DNA of 64,000 nucleotides from Salinicola endophyticus (GCF_003206575.1 NZ_PZJO01000004.1:149735-213734); one strand, 5' to 3'; shown: positions 38,171-47,077, numbered from the stretch's first letter. The notes: generated by a model not told the origin, from the letters alone. Program-made: numbers and translations.

Positions 38171-40083
38171 GCGAGAGCTCCGGTGAGTCGGGTGGCGTTC
38201 GGCGTCGCGGCCAGCGGCGCCAGAGAGTCGGCGAGGGGCTGGGTCAGCGGATTGCGCAGCGGCAGGTAGAGGCGGGCAGGGTTGCCCAGGGTCGCCTCGT
38301 TGACGCCGCTCAGGTAACAGAAGAAGTTGCCCTTGACCTCCAGTTCGGGGGCATTCAAGGCGTGCTCCAGGCAGTCGAGATCGCCGTCGAGGCGCTCGCG
38401 CAGACCTTCGAGATGGGCGCGCAGGTCGGCCAGCAGCAGCGCTTCCTCGGCCAGGCCGTCGGCGGCCAGGGCGCTGGTGACGGCGAAGGTGGAGTTGATC
38501 AGCAGGTAGTAGAGGAAGTAGCGCCGCAGGGTGTCGCGGGACCAATGATTCTCCGGCGCCTCGGCCAGCTGCGGATGGCGGGCGAGGAAGTGATCGCTCA
38601 CACCGCTGCCCTGGCAGTCGCGGTAGTCCATGCCCACCGGCCAGCCCTGGTCGAGGTGCAGCACGATGTTCTGCTGATGCGCCAGCAGCACGATGCCCTC
38701 TTCCACCACCAGCCCGAACAGCGGTGTGAGCACGCGCTCGCAGTAGGCGGCGAACCAGCCACGGGCAGCCTCTGCCAGCGGCTGACCACGCTGGGCGGCG
38801 GCCGCGCGGACCCGGGCGGCGAGCAGCGATTCGCCCTCCGCCGCCAGCGGCTGCTGGGTCAGGGTGGCGAGCACCACCGCCTCGGCCCCGGGCTCGCGCT
38901 GCAGCGGGTTCTCGCGCAGCAGCACCAGGCTGGCGGCATCCACCTGGCCCTCGACGTCGCGCCAGCCGAGCCAGGCCGGCTCCTGCATCACGTTGAAGCC
39001 GGGGAAGCGCTGGGCGATATCGAGATCGCGCATCCACTCATCCAGGCGCAGCCCGCGGGTGACCTCCTTGACGCTGAGCAGACGCAGCGAATTGGTCAGG
39101 CGCGCCGAGAGCGAGCCCTTGACCATCCAGGGCGCGCCGCTGGCGTAGAGCGAACGGTGTGACGAGGTGGGGTACCACTCGGCCTGGCTCTCGCCCAGCC
39201 AGACCAGCTCACCTGTGGCCTCGAGCGCCTGGACGCTGGGCTGCGCGCGCAGATGCCGGGCCTGCCACGGATGCATGGGCAGGGCGGCGAAGGCCTGCCC
39301 GGTGGCGCTTACCGGCAGCCGCGCGGCGAGCTCGGCGGGCAGTAGCTCGGCGGCCAGCTCGGCGGCGCCGCGCTCGCGGCTGGAGTCCTCGACCAGACGC
39401 TCGGGGGCGACTGCCCACCAGGCGAGACCGACCCGGGCGCGGTGCTCGGGGCAGTAGCGCTGCGCCTCCTGGGCGGTGAAGGGGGCGCGGGATTTGGGCG
39501 CAGGGTGGAAGGCGTGGCCAGCGAGCAGGCCCTGCTCGGCGGCGACGAAATCGAGCGGGCCCTGCTGCAGCCGGGTCAGATCGTCCCGGGCGTCGAGGCT
39601 CTCCTGGGTATTGGTGCGGCTCTCCAGGACCCGTTCGCGGAAGCGCGCCAGGGAGTCGGCATCGAGTTCGCCGACCAGTGCCGGCGTCGCCAGGACCCGA
39701 TCCAGGGCGCTGGCGAAGTCGAGCGCCTGGGGCTCGCCCTGGTGGAGCGTTTCGCTCTGGGGCAGAGGCGCTTCATGGGGCACCCCATAGGACGTCTCAT
39801 GGGCCACATAGGACGTCTCATGGGCCACATAGGACGTCTCATCTGGCACATGGTACGTCTCATCGGGCAAATAGTACGTCGGCCAGGCGAAGCGGCACTC
39901 GCCGCTGGCGCTGCGGTGGCGCAGGTGCAGATGCAGCTCACCGTCGCTCAGCGGCAGCACCGCGCGCTCGCCGGCTGGATCGCTGACCAGCCGCCAGTGG
40001 GGGCATTCGCGCAGCAGCGCATTGAAGAAACAGCTTGCGGCGAGATCGACGGATGCCGTCGAGGGGAGCGCGGTAGCAGGCAT
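38167..40083 (-). CDS. iucA: N2-citryl-acetyl-hydroxylysine synthetase-type NIS synthetase
   Basis: 638 residues. IucA/IucC family: LLAGHAFHPAPKSRAPFTAQEAQRY, LPMHPWQARHL, SSHRSLYASGAPWMVKGSLSARLTNSLRLLSVKE and the C-terminal GIVLLAHQQNIVLHLDQGWPVGMDYRD. First enzyme of citrate condensation in aerobactin assembly by operon position. AGGAG 8 bp before the ATG. Residues about 70-100 hold an unusual heptapeptide repeat ((P/A)(D/H)ET, four units, 21-bp DNA repeat) in the variable N-terminal region. A Fur-like box lies just upstream. Confidence 0.93.
   Translation of the reverse strand: MPATALPSTASVDLAASCFFNALLRECPHWRLVSDPAGERAVLPLSDGELHLHLRHRSASGECRFAWPTYYLPDETYHVPDETSYVAHETSYVAHETSYGVPHEAPLPQSETLHQGEPQALDFASALDRVLATPALVGELDADSLARFRERVLESRTNTQESLDARDDLTRLQQGPLDFVAAEQGLLAGHAFHPAPKSRAPFTAQEAQRYCPEHRARVGLAWWAVAPERLVEDSSRERGAAELAAELLPAELAARLPVSATGQAFAALPMHPWQARHLRAQPSVQALEATGELVWLGESQAEWYPTSSHRSLYASGAPWMVKGSLSARLTNSLRLLSVKEVTRGLRLDEWMRDLDIAQRFPGFNVMQEPAWLGWRDVEGQVDAASLVLLRENPLQREPGAEAVVLATLTQQPLAAEGESLLAARVRAAAAQRGQPLAEAARGWFAAYCERVLTPLFGLVVEEGIVLLAHQQNIVLHLDQGWPVGMDYRDCQGSGVSDHFLARHPQLAEAPENHWSRDTLRRYFLYYLLINSTFAVTSALAADGLAEEALLLADLRAHLEGLRERLDGDLDCLEHALNAPELEVKGNFFCYLSGVNEATLGNPARLYLPLRNPLTQPLADSLAPLAATPNATRLTGALA
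39788..39871. repeat. 21-bp in-frame tandem repeat within iucA, 4 units
   Basis: Core GACGTCTCATGGGCCACA repeats at an exact 21-bp period. On the iucA strand it gives four heptapeptides ending Asp/His-Glu-Thr. The outer units are diverged and the inner ones identical, as expected for recent duplication. Confidence 0.85.
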
Positions 40084-40099
40084 GGGGTGACTCCTAATT

Positions 40100-40129
40100 G
40101 ATAATGCTAAGGCAAATAAAAATCATTAA
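40100..40129 (-). promoter_or_regulatory. Fur-box-like site upstream of iucA
   Basis: GATAATG followed by an A/T-rich run and AATCATTA, 17-46 bp before the iucA start, matches the GATAATGATAATCATTATC pattern in halves. Iron repression of iucABCD is expected from the family. Confidence 0.55.
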
Positions 40130-40235
40130 TATTAAAAGGGTGTGTCGATGGTGCCTCATCGCGTGATATTCCAGGGTTATGAGGTGAGTGGCGGTGAATT
40201 CATGTGAGTGGGGCCCCGGGTGAACGCGGCGGGGA

Positions 40236-41591
40236 TCAGGAGTGGCCGCCGTGCCGGGCGATGGCGGCGCATTCGCCGGTTCGTCTGCGGCGGCGCGTCA
40301 GCGGTATCAGCAGCAGCAGCGCGGTGGCGGCGGCCAGTGCCAGGGTCAGCAATCGGCCGGGCTCGACCAGGCTCACGCAGAGGGCTGCCAGGCCGTAGCC
40401 CAGGGTATGCGCCATGCTCAGCAAGCCGGCGCTGGTGCCCTGGGCCTGATGGCGGGTGGCCGCTTCGGTATAGCCGGGGACGGCGAGGGCGGCGCCGGTA
40501 CTCGCGAGCACGACCCCGAGGGCGAACAGCACTCCCAAGCCAAGGTCGAGGCCGGGGGCGAAGACCAAGGTCGCGGTGCCGGCGAGCAGGGCGTAGCCCA
40601 GTGCCAGCCCCATGGCGCCGAGCCCCAGCAGCGCCCGGCTCTCCAGGCGGCGTGCGCGGACCACTCCGAGCTGGGTGGCGAGTGCCCCCACCGCGCCCAG
40701 CGAGAGCAGCACACCCATCCAGTGGCCGGCGCGGGTGGCATCGATCGCCAGTGCCTGCTGCAGCGAGGCCGGCAGACCCAGCTGCATCAGCGAGACCGAC
40801 ATCGCCAGCAGCAGCGCCATGGCCAGATAGGCCAGGTTGCTGCGGGGTGGCAGCCGGCGCCCGAGGCCTGGCCGTGCCTGCGCAGCAGCGCCCGCGGCGC
40901 CATTCCGCGTGTCGCTATCGATGGCGCGGTGATCGAGTGCGTTCTTATCGATAGCGCCGTTGTCGATAGCGCGGTTGTCGAGAGCGTCGCCCTCGAGAGC
41001 ACCCGTATCGCGGGTTGGCTGCGGCACCCCGGGCAGCAGCACCAGCGCCAGCAGCCCGGCTACCAGCATCAACGCGAAGGGCGCATAGACCGACAGGCTC
41101 AGGCTGGCGGCGGCGAGCAGCGGGCCGAGCAGGCGGCCGCTGCTGAGGCCGGCACTGACCGCGGCCAGTGCCGCCAGTCGCTCGCCGCCCGGATGCAGCG
41201 CCAGCGCCCACTGCTGGCAGGCCGGCACCATCCCCGATACCGTCAGGCCATAGAGCACCCGGGCCACGGCCAGCAGCACCAGCATCGTCATTGGCGCCAC
41301 TAGCCCCGCCACCGAGGCCCACAGCGCGGCCGCGATCAGCGCGAAGCTGAGCAGATAGCCCAGCAGCGCCTGCACTACCACCGGCCGCGCGCCGCGGCGG
41401 TCGGCGACGCCGCCCCAGAAGGGGCTGCCGACGAGAAACAGCATCGACCCGAGCAGGATCAACCCCGCCCACTGCGACAGCGGCATCCCGAAGTGTGCCA
41501 CCAGCACCGGCAGCATCACCAGCAGGCCGTTCTGACCCAGGCCCAGCAGGGCAGCGCAGGCGCTGAGGCGCCATAGGGGAGGTAGAGACAT
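40236..41591 (-). CDS. MFS transporter, probable siderophore exporter
   Basis: 451 residues, 12 predicted helices. N-terminus WRLSACAALLGLGQNGLLVMLPVLV; motif A-like FWGGVADRRGARPVVVQALLGY. The central cytoplasmic loop (about 198-228) is a pentapeptide repeat (ALDNR/AIDNG/AIDKN type). It lies between iucA and iutA, read in the same direction, with its own Fur-like box 20 bp upstream, so aerobactin-type siderophore export is the likely job. Family confident, cargo inferred. Confidence 0.82.
   Translation of the reverse strand: MSLPPLWRLSACAALLGLGQNGLLVMLPVLVAHFGMPLSQWAGLILLGSMLFLVGSPFWGGVADRRGARPVVVQALLGYLLSFALIAAALWASVAGLVAPMTMLVLLAVARVLYGLTVSGMVPACQQWALALHPGGERLAALAAVSAGLSSGRLLGPLLAAASLSLSVYAPFALMLVAGLLALVLLPGVPQPTRDTGALEGDALDNRAIDNGAIDKNALDHRAIDSDTRNGAAGAAAQARPGLGRRLPPRSNLAYLAMALLLAMSVSLMQLGLPASLQQALAIDATRAGHWMGVLLSLGAVGALATQLGVVRARRLESRALLGLGAMGLALGYALLAGTATLVFAPGLDLGLGVLFALGVVLASTGAALAVPGYTEAATRHQAQGTSAGLLSMAHTLGYGLAALCVSLVEPGRLLTLALAAATALLLLIPLTRRRRRTGECAAIARHGGHS
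40916..41005. repeat. 15-bp in-frame tandem repeat within MFS gene, 6 units
   Basis: Six degenerate units (e.g. TATCGATAGCGCCGT, TGTCGATAGCGCGGT, TGTCGAGAGCGTCGC) at exact 15-bp period, encoding pentapeptides of the form Ala-Leu/Ile-Asp-x-x in the loop between the two halves of the carrier. Confidence 0.85.
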
Positions 41592-41610
41592 GCCGCGCTC
41601 GCTTAAAAAT

Positions 41611-41629
41611 GAGAATAAGAATTATTATT
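41611..41629 (-). promoter_or_regulatory. Fur-box-like site upstream of MFS exporter
   Basis: GAGAATAAGAATTATTATT matches 14 of 19 positions of the GATAATGATAATCATTATC consensus, 20 bp upstream of the start. Confidence 0.65.
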
Positions 41630-41740
41630 ATATTGGAGGTGGGTGTCAATGCGAGATACGCGTCGGTGTGTATGCAAAGTGTACGCTGGGGAAAGGCAGG
41701 CGAAGACGATGGGCGAAAGCGGCGGGCGAGAAAGGGAAGT

Positions 41741-41765
41741 GACGCCCACCAGGCAGGTGGGCGTC
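41741..41765 (-). terminator. Hairpin downstream of iutA
   Basis: Perfect 10-bp stem (41741-41750 with 41756-41765), 5-base loop; on the minus strand it is followed by a pyrimidine-rich stretch with few Ts. Lies 36 bp after the iutA stop. Confidence 0.5.
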
Positions 41766-41800
41766 GGCTCGATGGGATACGAGCTCAGTACGGGAGCGGC

Positions 41801-43912
41801 TCAGTACTGGTGTGACCAGGTCAGGCTGTAGGTGCGGCCACGGCCCTGGAAGTCGTAGAGGTACTCAGGGCCGTAGTAGGGCGAGTAGAACATGGTCGCG
41901 CGCTGCCCCCACACCGTGGAGTACTGCTTGTCGGTGAGGTTCTCCACCCCCAGGCTGAGCTTGCCGAAGCCGGTCTGTTGGCTCAGCAGCAGGTCGAAGG
42001 TGGTGTAGCCGTCGATCTCGCGGTCGTTGTCGTCCTCGAGGTCGAAGGCGTGGTTGGCCTGCAGGCGTACCGAGCGCTCGAAGTCCGACCAACCGACGAA
42101 GGCGGTCGCCGAGGAGAGCGAGGCGTAGCGGGCATCGCGCTTCTTCCAGTCGCCGTCGGCGTCCTTCTGCTCGGAGCGCACCAGGTTCAAGGTGCTGCCG
42201 GCCTCGAAGCCGTTGTCGAAGTAACGGGTCACGGCGCCTTCCAGGCCGTAGTCGCGCTTCTTCTCGTCGACCACTTCGACGCTCAGATCCTCGGCGTTCT
42301 CCACTGCCTTGTCGGACCAGGCGTAGTAGACCGCCGCCTGGGTGGTCCAGCCGCCGCCCTGGTAGCGCCAGCCGAGTTCGACCTGGTCGGTCTTGATCGC
42401 GCTGAGCGGGTTGGCCGAGACGCTGACATCGGGGCTCTTGCCGTAGTACTTGGCCGGGTCGGGCAGCTCGAAGCCCTGGCTGTAACGCAACCAGTTCTGA
42501 TGGCCGTTGCCATAGTCGTAGAGCGCGCTGGCGTTGACCAGGGTGGCATCGTAGTGGTTGCTGCCACCGGGGACGTTCTTGAAGTCATCGACGTCGACGT
42601 TCATGCGCTGCTGGCGGGCACCCGCCGAGAGCTTGAGCCCGCGGGTCGCCTGCCAGTCGGCCTGGGCGAAGGCGGCCACGGTGTCGACCCGGTAGCTGGG
42701 GTAGCGATCCTCGGAGCGCGCCTCGCGCTGGGTCAGCGCGCCGCTGGCGTTGGTGACGTCACGGTCGAAGAAGATCTGGTCGGCATCGAACTTCTCGCGG
42801 CTCAGGTCGACCCCATAGGTGAGACCGACGCTATCGCTCAGCTGGGCGTCGAACAGCCCCTTGATGCCGCTCAGCTTGGTGTTCTGCTGCGAGGCGCGGA
42901 ACTCGTAGTAGTCCGGGTTGCGCCAGTTCGGTGAGGGGTAGGGGAAGGCGTTGAACTTGGCCTCCTCCTCGCGATGGAACGCCTGCAGATAGAAGTCCTG
43001 ACCGAGCAGATCGCTGTGGTGATACTGCACGTTGATCATCTTGCGATCGGTGGCCGGATTGCGGTCCGAGCTGTAGCCGTCGCGGATCTCGGCGTCGTCG
43101 AGGTTGGGCGAGGCATCGTTCAGATGGGGGAAGTAGACCCCGCGGTGCCCCTCGTAGCCGGATCGGTAGAGTTGGGCGCCGATGCTCAGCGACTGCTCCT
43201 GGGTGAGCACGATGTTGAGGTTGCCCATCAGATCGATGCTGCGGTTGTCCTGCAGGTCGGTCTGGGTGATGTCGGTGAAGATCTCGTCGCCGCTGCCGTC
43301 GAAGTGGCGGCCGTTGTCGCGGTAGGCGACCCCCAGATAGCCCTGGACGTGCTCGTTGCCGCCGCTGACCGACTGATCGAGATGGTAGTCGAGGTCATCG
43401 TCGTCGTTGAGCCCGCTGGTCACGCCCGCCTGGGTGCGCAGGGTGGGTTCGCCCGCCTTGCCCTTGCGAGTGATGATATTGATGATGCCGCCGGTGGCGC
43501 CGCCGCCGTAGAGACTGTTGGCCCCGGAGATCACCTCGACGTGGTCGATGTTGAACGGGTCGATGGCGTCGAACTGGCGCGACAGCCCGCGGGAGCTGTT
43601 CATCGAGACGCCGTCGATCAGCACCTGCACGTTACGCCCGCGCATGTTCTGGCCATAGTTGGTGCGCCCCTGCGGAGCCAGATCGAGCCCCGGCACCAAC
43701 TTGCCCAGGGCGGTCTTGAGATCCGCGCCGGTGTCCAGCTGCTGCTGCAGCTCTTCGTGCTCGACCACCCATACCGTTCCGGGGATCTGGCTGATCTGGG
43801 TCGGGGTTCGTGAACCCACCACCACCATGGTGTCGTTGGATTCCTGGGCCTGCAGCGGCAGTGCCGACGCGCCGGCGACGACCGCGAGGCCAAGCGTCAT
43901 TGTCTTCTTCAT
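41801..43912 (-). CDS. iutA: TonB-dependent ferric aerobactin receptor
   Basis: 703 residues. Signal peptide 1-23 (cleaved after LQA), TonB box region DTMVVVGSR, plug domain with LGKLVPGLDLAPQGRTNYGQNMRGRNVQVLIDGVSMNSSRGLSRQFDAIDPFNIDHVEVISGANSLYGGGATGGIINI, which is the IutA signature rather than a general receptor motif. The C-terminal barrel ends with aromatic residues (WSHQY). Outer-membrane import of ferric aerobactin. It completes the iuc locus; Fur-like box upstream. Confidence 0.93.
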   Translation of the reverse strand: MKKTMTLGLAVVAGASALPLQAQESNDTMVVVGSRTPTQISQIPGTVWVVEHEELQQQLDTGADLKTALGKLVPGLDLAPQGRTNYGQNMRGRNVQVLIDGVSMNSSRGLSRQFDAIDPFNIDHVEVISGANSLYGGGATGGIINIITRKGKAGEPTLRTQAGVTSGLNDDDDLDYHLDQSVSGGNEHVQGYLGVAYRDNGRHFDGSGDEIFTDITQTDLQDNRSIDLMGNLNIVLTQEQSLSIGAQLYRSGYEGHRGVYFPHLNDASPNLDDAEIRDGYSSDRNPATDRKMINVQYHHSDLLGQDFYLQAFHREEEAKFNAFPYPSPNWRNPDYYEFRASQQNTKLSGIKGLFDAQLSDSVGLTYGVDLSREKFDADQIFFDRDVTNASGALTQREARSEDRYPSYRVDTVAAFAQADWQATRGLKLSAGARQQRMNVDVDDFKNVPGGSNHYDATLVNASALYDYGNGHQNWLRYSQGFELPDPAKYYGKSPDVSVSANPLSAIKTDQVELGWRYQGGGWTTQAAVYYAWSDKAVENAEDLSVEVVDEKKRDYGLEGAVTRYFDNGFEAGSTLNLVRSEQKDADGDWKKRDARYASLSSATAFVGWSDFERSVRLQANHAFDLEDDNDREIDGYTTFDLLLSQQTGFGKLSLGVENLTDKQYSTVWGQRATMFYSPYYGPEYLYDFQGRGRTYSLTWSHQY

Positions 43913-44326
43913 GCTGTTCCCTTGCCGGTAACCAAACGTTATCGCTTGTGTCGATTCGAGCTCCGGATGCTAGCACTGATCTAAAATAAAATGATAGTGA
44001 TTCGTATTTGTGATTTGGTGACGGGGTGCATCCCATGAAACCGCGGTGCGTCGAGAGGGTGAGATCGTGTGACGAGGGAGCGAATGAGGCCAGCGGGAAA
44101 CCCCGAGGCGCTGTTTTTTCAGCCCCCAGGGGTATGGGAGGAAGAGCGCGGAGTTCGCGTTTTGTAACAGCGGCGGCCGACGCTGGCAGGGTATCGCCTC
44201 GCTATCGTTTCCCGGGGGCGAGCACGGCTGATCGCACTGCTCGGGCCGGGGTTGTCAGCCAGGCAGTGCTTCTTGCAGAGAGAGATTTTCAGATAGGGTT
44301 TTTCAGACAGGTTTTTTCAGAACTGC
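43913..44326. other. Intergenic region, 414 bp, no gene
   Basis: The left end holds the iutA promoter and Fur-like site. The middle has no convincing gene. The right end (44284-44325) is a 14-bp tandem repeat of three units with core TTTTCAGA, touching the stop of the next gene. Confidence 0.6.
43987..44005 (-). promoter_or_regulatory. Fur-box-like site upstream of iutA
   Basis: TAAAATGATAGTGATTCGT matches 12 of 19 consensus positions and sits 75 bp before the iutA start within an AT-rich promoter stretch. Confidence 0.5.
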
Positions 44327-45094
44327 CTAGGGCAGCACCGCGATAGGACACTCATCCCCCGGATGCGGCATGACCCGCATCGGGATACCGTAGATCGCTT
44401 CCAGGGTGGCGTCGCACATCAGCGTGCCCGGCTCGCCCTCGGCGAGCAGCCGGCCGCTGTGCAGGGCGACCAGATGGTCGCAGTAGCGCGCCGCCATGTT
44501 GACGTCGTGGAGCACGATCACCACCCCCAGGCCCAGCTCGCGGCAGAGCTTGCGCACCAGCGCCAGTACCTCGACCTGATGGGCGATATCCAGCGCCGCT
44601 AGCGGTTCGTCGAGCAGCAGATAGCGGCTGCCCTGGGCCAGCAGCATGGCCAGCCAGACGCGCTGGCGCTCGCCGCCGGAGAGGGTGTCGACCAGGCGGT
44701 CGGCGAAGGCTTCGGTATGGGTCAGCGCGATGGCGCGTTCGATCTGCTGCTGGTCGTGGGCGTTGAGCCGGCCCAGCAGGCCGTGCCAGGGGTAGCGCCC
44801 GAAGCCGATCAGCTCGCGGCAGGTGAGGTTCTCCGCGCTGGGCAGGTGCTGGGGCAGATAGGCGACATGGCGGGCGAACTCACGCGGCTTCCAGTGGGTC
44901 AGCGGGCGGCCATCCAGGGCGATGTTTCCGCGGCTCACCGGCTGCTGCTGGGCGAGCAGCTTGAGCAGGGTCGACTTGCCGGAGCCGTTGTGGCCGATCA
45001 GACCGTAGATGCGCCCTTCGCCGAAGGTAAAATCGATCGGGGAGAGCAGCTCGCGGCCCGCGATTTCGAAGCTCGCAGCCTGGAGTTCGAACAT
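44327..45094 (-). CDS. FhuC/FecE-like iron-siderophore ABC ATPase
   Basis: 255 residues from the ATG at 45094 (MFELQAASFEIAGRELL); a TTG 13 codons upstream is the only earlier start. Walker [18 protein letters not shown]-loop YLPQHLP, signature DTLSGGERQRVWLAMLLAQ, Walker B YLLLDEPLAALD. FecCD-type transporters' cytoplasmic ATPase for hydroxamate or citrate siderophores. No permease or binding protein accompanies it, so its partners must be elsewhere. Confidence 0.88.
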   Translation of the reverse strand: MFELQAASFEIAGRELLSPIDFTFGEGRIYGLIGHNGSGKSTLLKLLAQQQPVSRGNIALDGRPLTHWKPREFARHVAYLPQHLPSAENLTCRELIGFGRYPWHGLLGRLNAHDQQQIERAIALTHTEAFADRLVDTLSGGERQRVWLAMLLAQGSRYLLLDEPLAALDIAHQVEVLALVRKLCRELGLGVVIVLHDVNMAARYCDHLVALHSGRLLAEGEPGTLMCDATLEAIYGIPMRVMPHPGDECPIAVLP

Positions 45095-45184
45095 GCCGGA
45101 ACGACCTCGCAACGCAGGGGATGGGCGTGACAAGATGCAATCCTAATTCAAATACGAACGCTTATCAAAAAGATCGCGCGGCGG

Positions 45185-45296
45185 CTAGCGTCAGCCCGCT
45201 AGCGTCAGCCCGCTAGCGTCAGGTCATTAGCGTCAGATCATTCGCGTCAGGTTATTAGCGTCAGGTTATTAGCGTCAGGTCATGGGCGTCGGCCGA
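45185..45296. repeat. 14-bp degenerate tandem repeat, 8 units, against RBS
   Basis: Eight units (CTAGCGTCAGCCCG, TTAGCGTCAGGTTA and variants) at exact 14-bp period, ending 17 bp before the ATG of the next gene, directly before its GGGAGAAAAGAG ribosome binding site. No spacer sequences, so not a CRISPR. Confidence 0.9.
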
Positions 45297-45313
45297 GAAC
45301 CGGGAGAAAAGAG

Positions 45314-46606
45314 ATGCGCTGGATCCTCAAGAGTGCGCTGATCGCGCTGCTGTTCGCTGCGGGGATCGTGCTGGTGGCCTCGCCCCAGGCGTTTGACCAG
45401 CGGCTGGTATCGCTGGAGGCGCAGCGGGCGCTGCCCGACCAGGCGAAGATGCTGGCCCAGGAGTCGCCGGCGCTCAACGCGGTGTTCCTGGCCATGGCCG
45501 ACGACCCCACGCTATGGATGAGCGCGCGGCTGGCGATCCTGCACTACGGCGATGCGGCGCGGGATGTCCTGGTCGACTACGGCCTCGATCCGGCATTCCA
45601 GCAGGTGCTCGCCCTTTATGGCGCCGACAGCGTACTGCCGGTGATCTACTACCGTGAGCACGATATCGCCACGCTGCGCCTGCAGCACTGGCTGGGCGAG
45701 CGCTACCGTCAGGTGAGTCACCGTCTCACCCAGTGGTGGGGTGAAGAGGGCGCGGGGGACGATACCCAGGTGGATACCAGCCACCAGAACAGCGCGCGAG
45801 TCGAGGCCCAGGGCGCTATTCAGGACGACACCCAGAACGATACTCAGGACAGCACCCCGAGCGACGAGCCTGCCGAGCTGACGCCGCTGATGCGCGGCCG
45901 CCTGGCCATCGCGGCGCTGGCGGTGGAGGGCCACGATCTACTGCGCGAGTTCGTGATCGGGCCAGACGGCGAGGTGACGCGGGTACAGAGCGAGCGCCTG
46001 GTCAGCGATATCGGTGATCTATTCACCAGCGGTGTGCGCGACCTCGAGCGTCAGTGGCGCCGCGGCGAGTCGATCGATGCCGTCGACGTCGGCTGGGCCG
46101 GGGTCGATCTGCTGGTGATGGCCAGCGCAGTCAAGGTGCTGCGGGCGGGGCGTGCACTGCGCGCCGGTGCGGCGGTGGAGGGGCAGGGGGCACGCGCCGC
46201 CTCTCGTGGCGTGCTGGCCGGCGGGCGCTTCGCCACGCTCTCGCGGGGGGCCAAGGTCGCCGCGGTGGCCGGCAGCGCCTATCTGGTGGTGCGCCACCCG
46301 AGCCTGATCAGCGCAGCCGGCGCCAGTGCCGCCCGCTGGCTGGGCTGGCCGGTGTGGCTGGGCCAGTTCGGCGTGTGGCTGCTGGTGCTCTGGCCGCTGC
46401 TGATCGTGGTGCGCTTCGTCTACCGCTGGGTGCTGGCGCCGCTGCTGTGGCTGCTGGTGCCGCTGTTGAAGATGACCTCGCGCACCCCGCGCTGGATGGC
46501 GCGCACGGGCTCGTCGCGACATGCTGGAAACGACGCCGCGTCTGATATCTCTGTCTCTGATACCACTGTCTCCAATACCACCGTCTCTAATACCACTGCC
46601 CGCTGA
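45314..46606 (+). CDS. Unrecognised membrane protein
   Basis: 430 residues; I recognise no family. A signal-anchor helix (about 7-25) is followed by a soluble, probably periplasmic, part, a low-complexity Asp/Gln/Thr linker (about 150-190, containing a 12-bp repeat), then a Gly/Ala-rich segment (about 255-320) and a hydrophobic C-terminal pair (about 335-385). The last 25 residues are a Ser/Thr/Asn repeat (15-bp units). Good ribosome binding site and high-GC codon pattern support a real gene. It is followed after 16 bp by a GNAT gene. Confidence 0.75.
   Translation: MRWILKSALIALLFAAGIVLVASPQAFDQRLVSLEAQRALPDQAKMLAQESPALNAVFLAMADDPTLWMSARLAILHYGDAARDVLVDYGLDPAFQQVLALYGADSVLPVIYYREHDIATLRLQHWLGERYRQVSHRLTQWWGEEGAGDDTQVDTSHQNSARVEAQGAIQDDTQNDTQDSTPSDEPAELTPLMRGRLAIAALAVEGHDLLREFVIGPDGEVTRVQSERLVSDIGDLFTSGVRDLERQWRRGESIDAVDVGWAGVDLLVMASAVKVLRAGRALRAGAAVEGQGARAASRGVLAGGRFATLSRGAKVAAVAGSAYLVVRHPSLISAAGASAARWLGWPVWLGQFGVWLLVLWPLLIVVRFVYRWVLAPLLWLLVPLLKMTSRTPRWMARTGSSRHAGNDAASDISVSDTTVSNTTVSNTTAR
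45815..45862. repeat. 12-bp in-frame repeat in membrane protein gene, 4 units
   Basis: GCTATTCAGGAC, GACACCCAGAAC, GATACTCAGGAC and AGCACCCCGAGC follow each other, encoding a Asp-Thr-Gln-Asn-like tetrapeptide run in the linker. Confidence 0.65.
46541..46600. repeat. 15-bp in-frame repeat at gene 3' end, 4 units
   Basis: TCTGATATCTCTGTC, TCTGATACCACTGTC, TCCAATACCACCGTC and TCTAATACCACTGCC encode Ser-Asp/Asn-Thr-Thr-Val-type pentapeptides at the extreme C-terminus of the membrane protein. Confidence 0.85.
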
Positions 46607-46622
46607 CCAGGAGAGCATCACC

Positions 46623-47063
46623 ATGTACGAGGAGGCCCGCGAGCCACAGGAGACACTGGTCTACGCCCCGCCCAGTGTCGAGACCTACATGGCGCTGCGT
46701 GCCGCCGCGGGCATGCACAGTCGCAGCGCCGCTGGCGCCGCCCGGGGGCTGCCTAACAGCCTGTTCGCGGTACAGATCCAACGGGCAGGTGAGACCATCG
46801 CCATGGGGCGGGTGGTGGGGGGTGGCGGTTGTTTCTATCAGATAGTGGATATCGCCGTGCATCCCAGGCATCAGGGGCGAGGGCTGGGCAAGCGCATCAT
46901 GGGTGAGATTCGCGCCTTCATTCTGCGCGAGGCGCCGGACAATGCCTTCGTTAGCCTGCTGGCGGACGGCGAGGCCCATCGGCTCTATGCCCAGTTCGAC
47001 TTCGTGCCCACCGCGCCGTATGCCATCGGCATGGCGTGGTATCCCAAGCCCGCCCCGGCCTGA
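46623..47063 (+). CDS. GNAT family N-acetyltransferase
   Basis: 146 residues from the ATG at 46623, with AGGAGAG 8 bp upstream. Acetyl-CoA site: IVDIAVHPRHQGRGLGKRIMGEI (Arg/Gln-x-x-Gly-x-Gly), then FVSLLADGEAHRLYAQFDFVPTAP. Compact single-domain GNAT; substrate unknown. It follows the unrecognised membrane protein after 16 bp, likely co-transcribed. Convergent with the TonB receptor gene. Confidence 0.88.
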   Translation: MYEEAREPQETLVYAPPSVETYMALRAAAGMHSRSAAGAARGLPNSLFAVQIQRAGETIAMGRVVGGGGCFYQIVDIAVHPRHQGRGLGKRIMGEIRAFILREAPDNAFVSLLADGEAHRLYAQFDFVPTAPYAIGMAWYPKPAPA

Positions 47064-47077
47064 GTGCAGCCGGGGCG
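47051..47077. terminator. Hairpin between convergent genes
   Basis: 9-bp stem (47051-47059 with 47069-47077) spanning the GNAT stop codon, GC-rich, no T run. Probable shared 3' end for the GNAT and receptor transcripts. Confidence 0.4.

Noticed and set aside
37202-39037. iucB starting near 39037 (611 codons)
   Set aside because: The extra upstream part overlaps iucA in another frame and is low-complexity Arg/Ala; the ATG at 38170 overlaps the iucA stop as expected for the operon.
44026-44346. A 106-codon plus-strand frame in the 414-bp gap
   Set aside because: Arg-rich composition without a family, overlapping the 3' end of the FhuC-like gene; no convincing translation start.
45185-45296. 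Possible CRISPR array
   Set aside because: Units of 14 bp follow each other without spacers and differ from one another; no cas genes. A tandem repeat, not a CRISPR.
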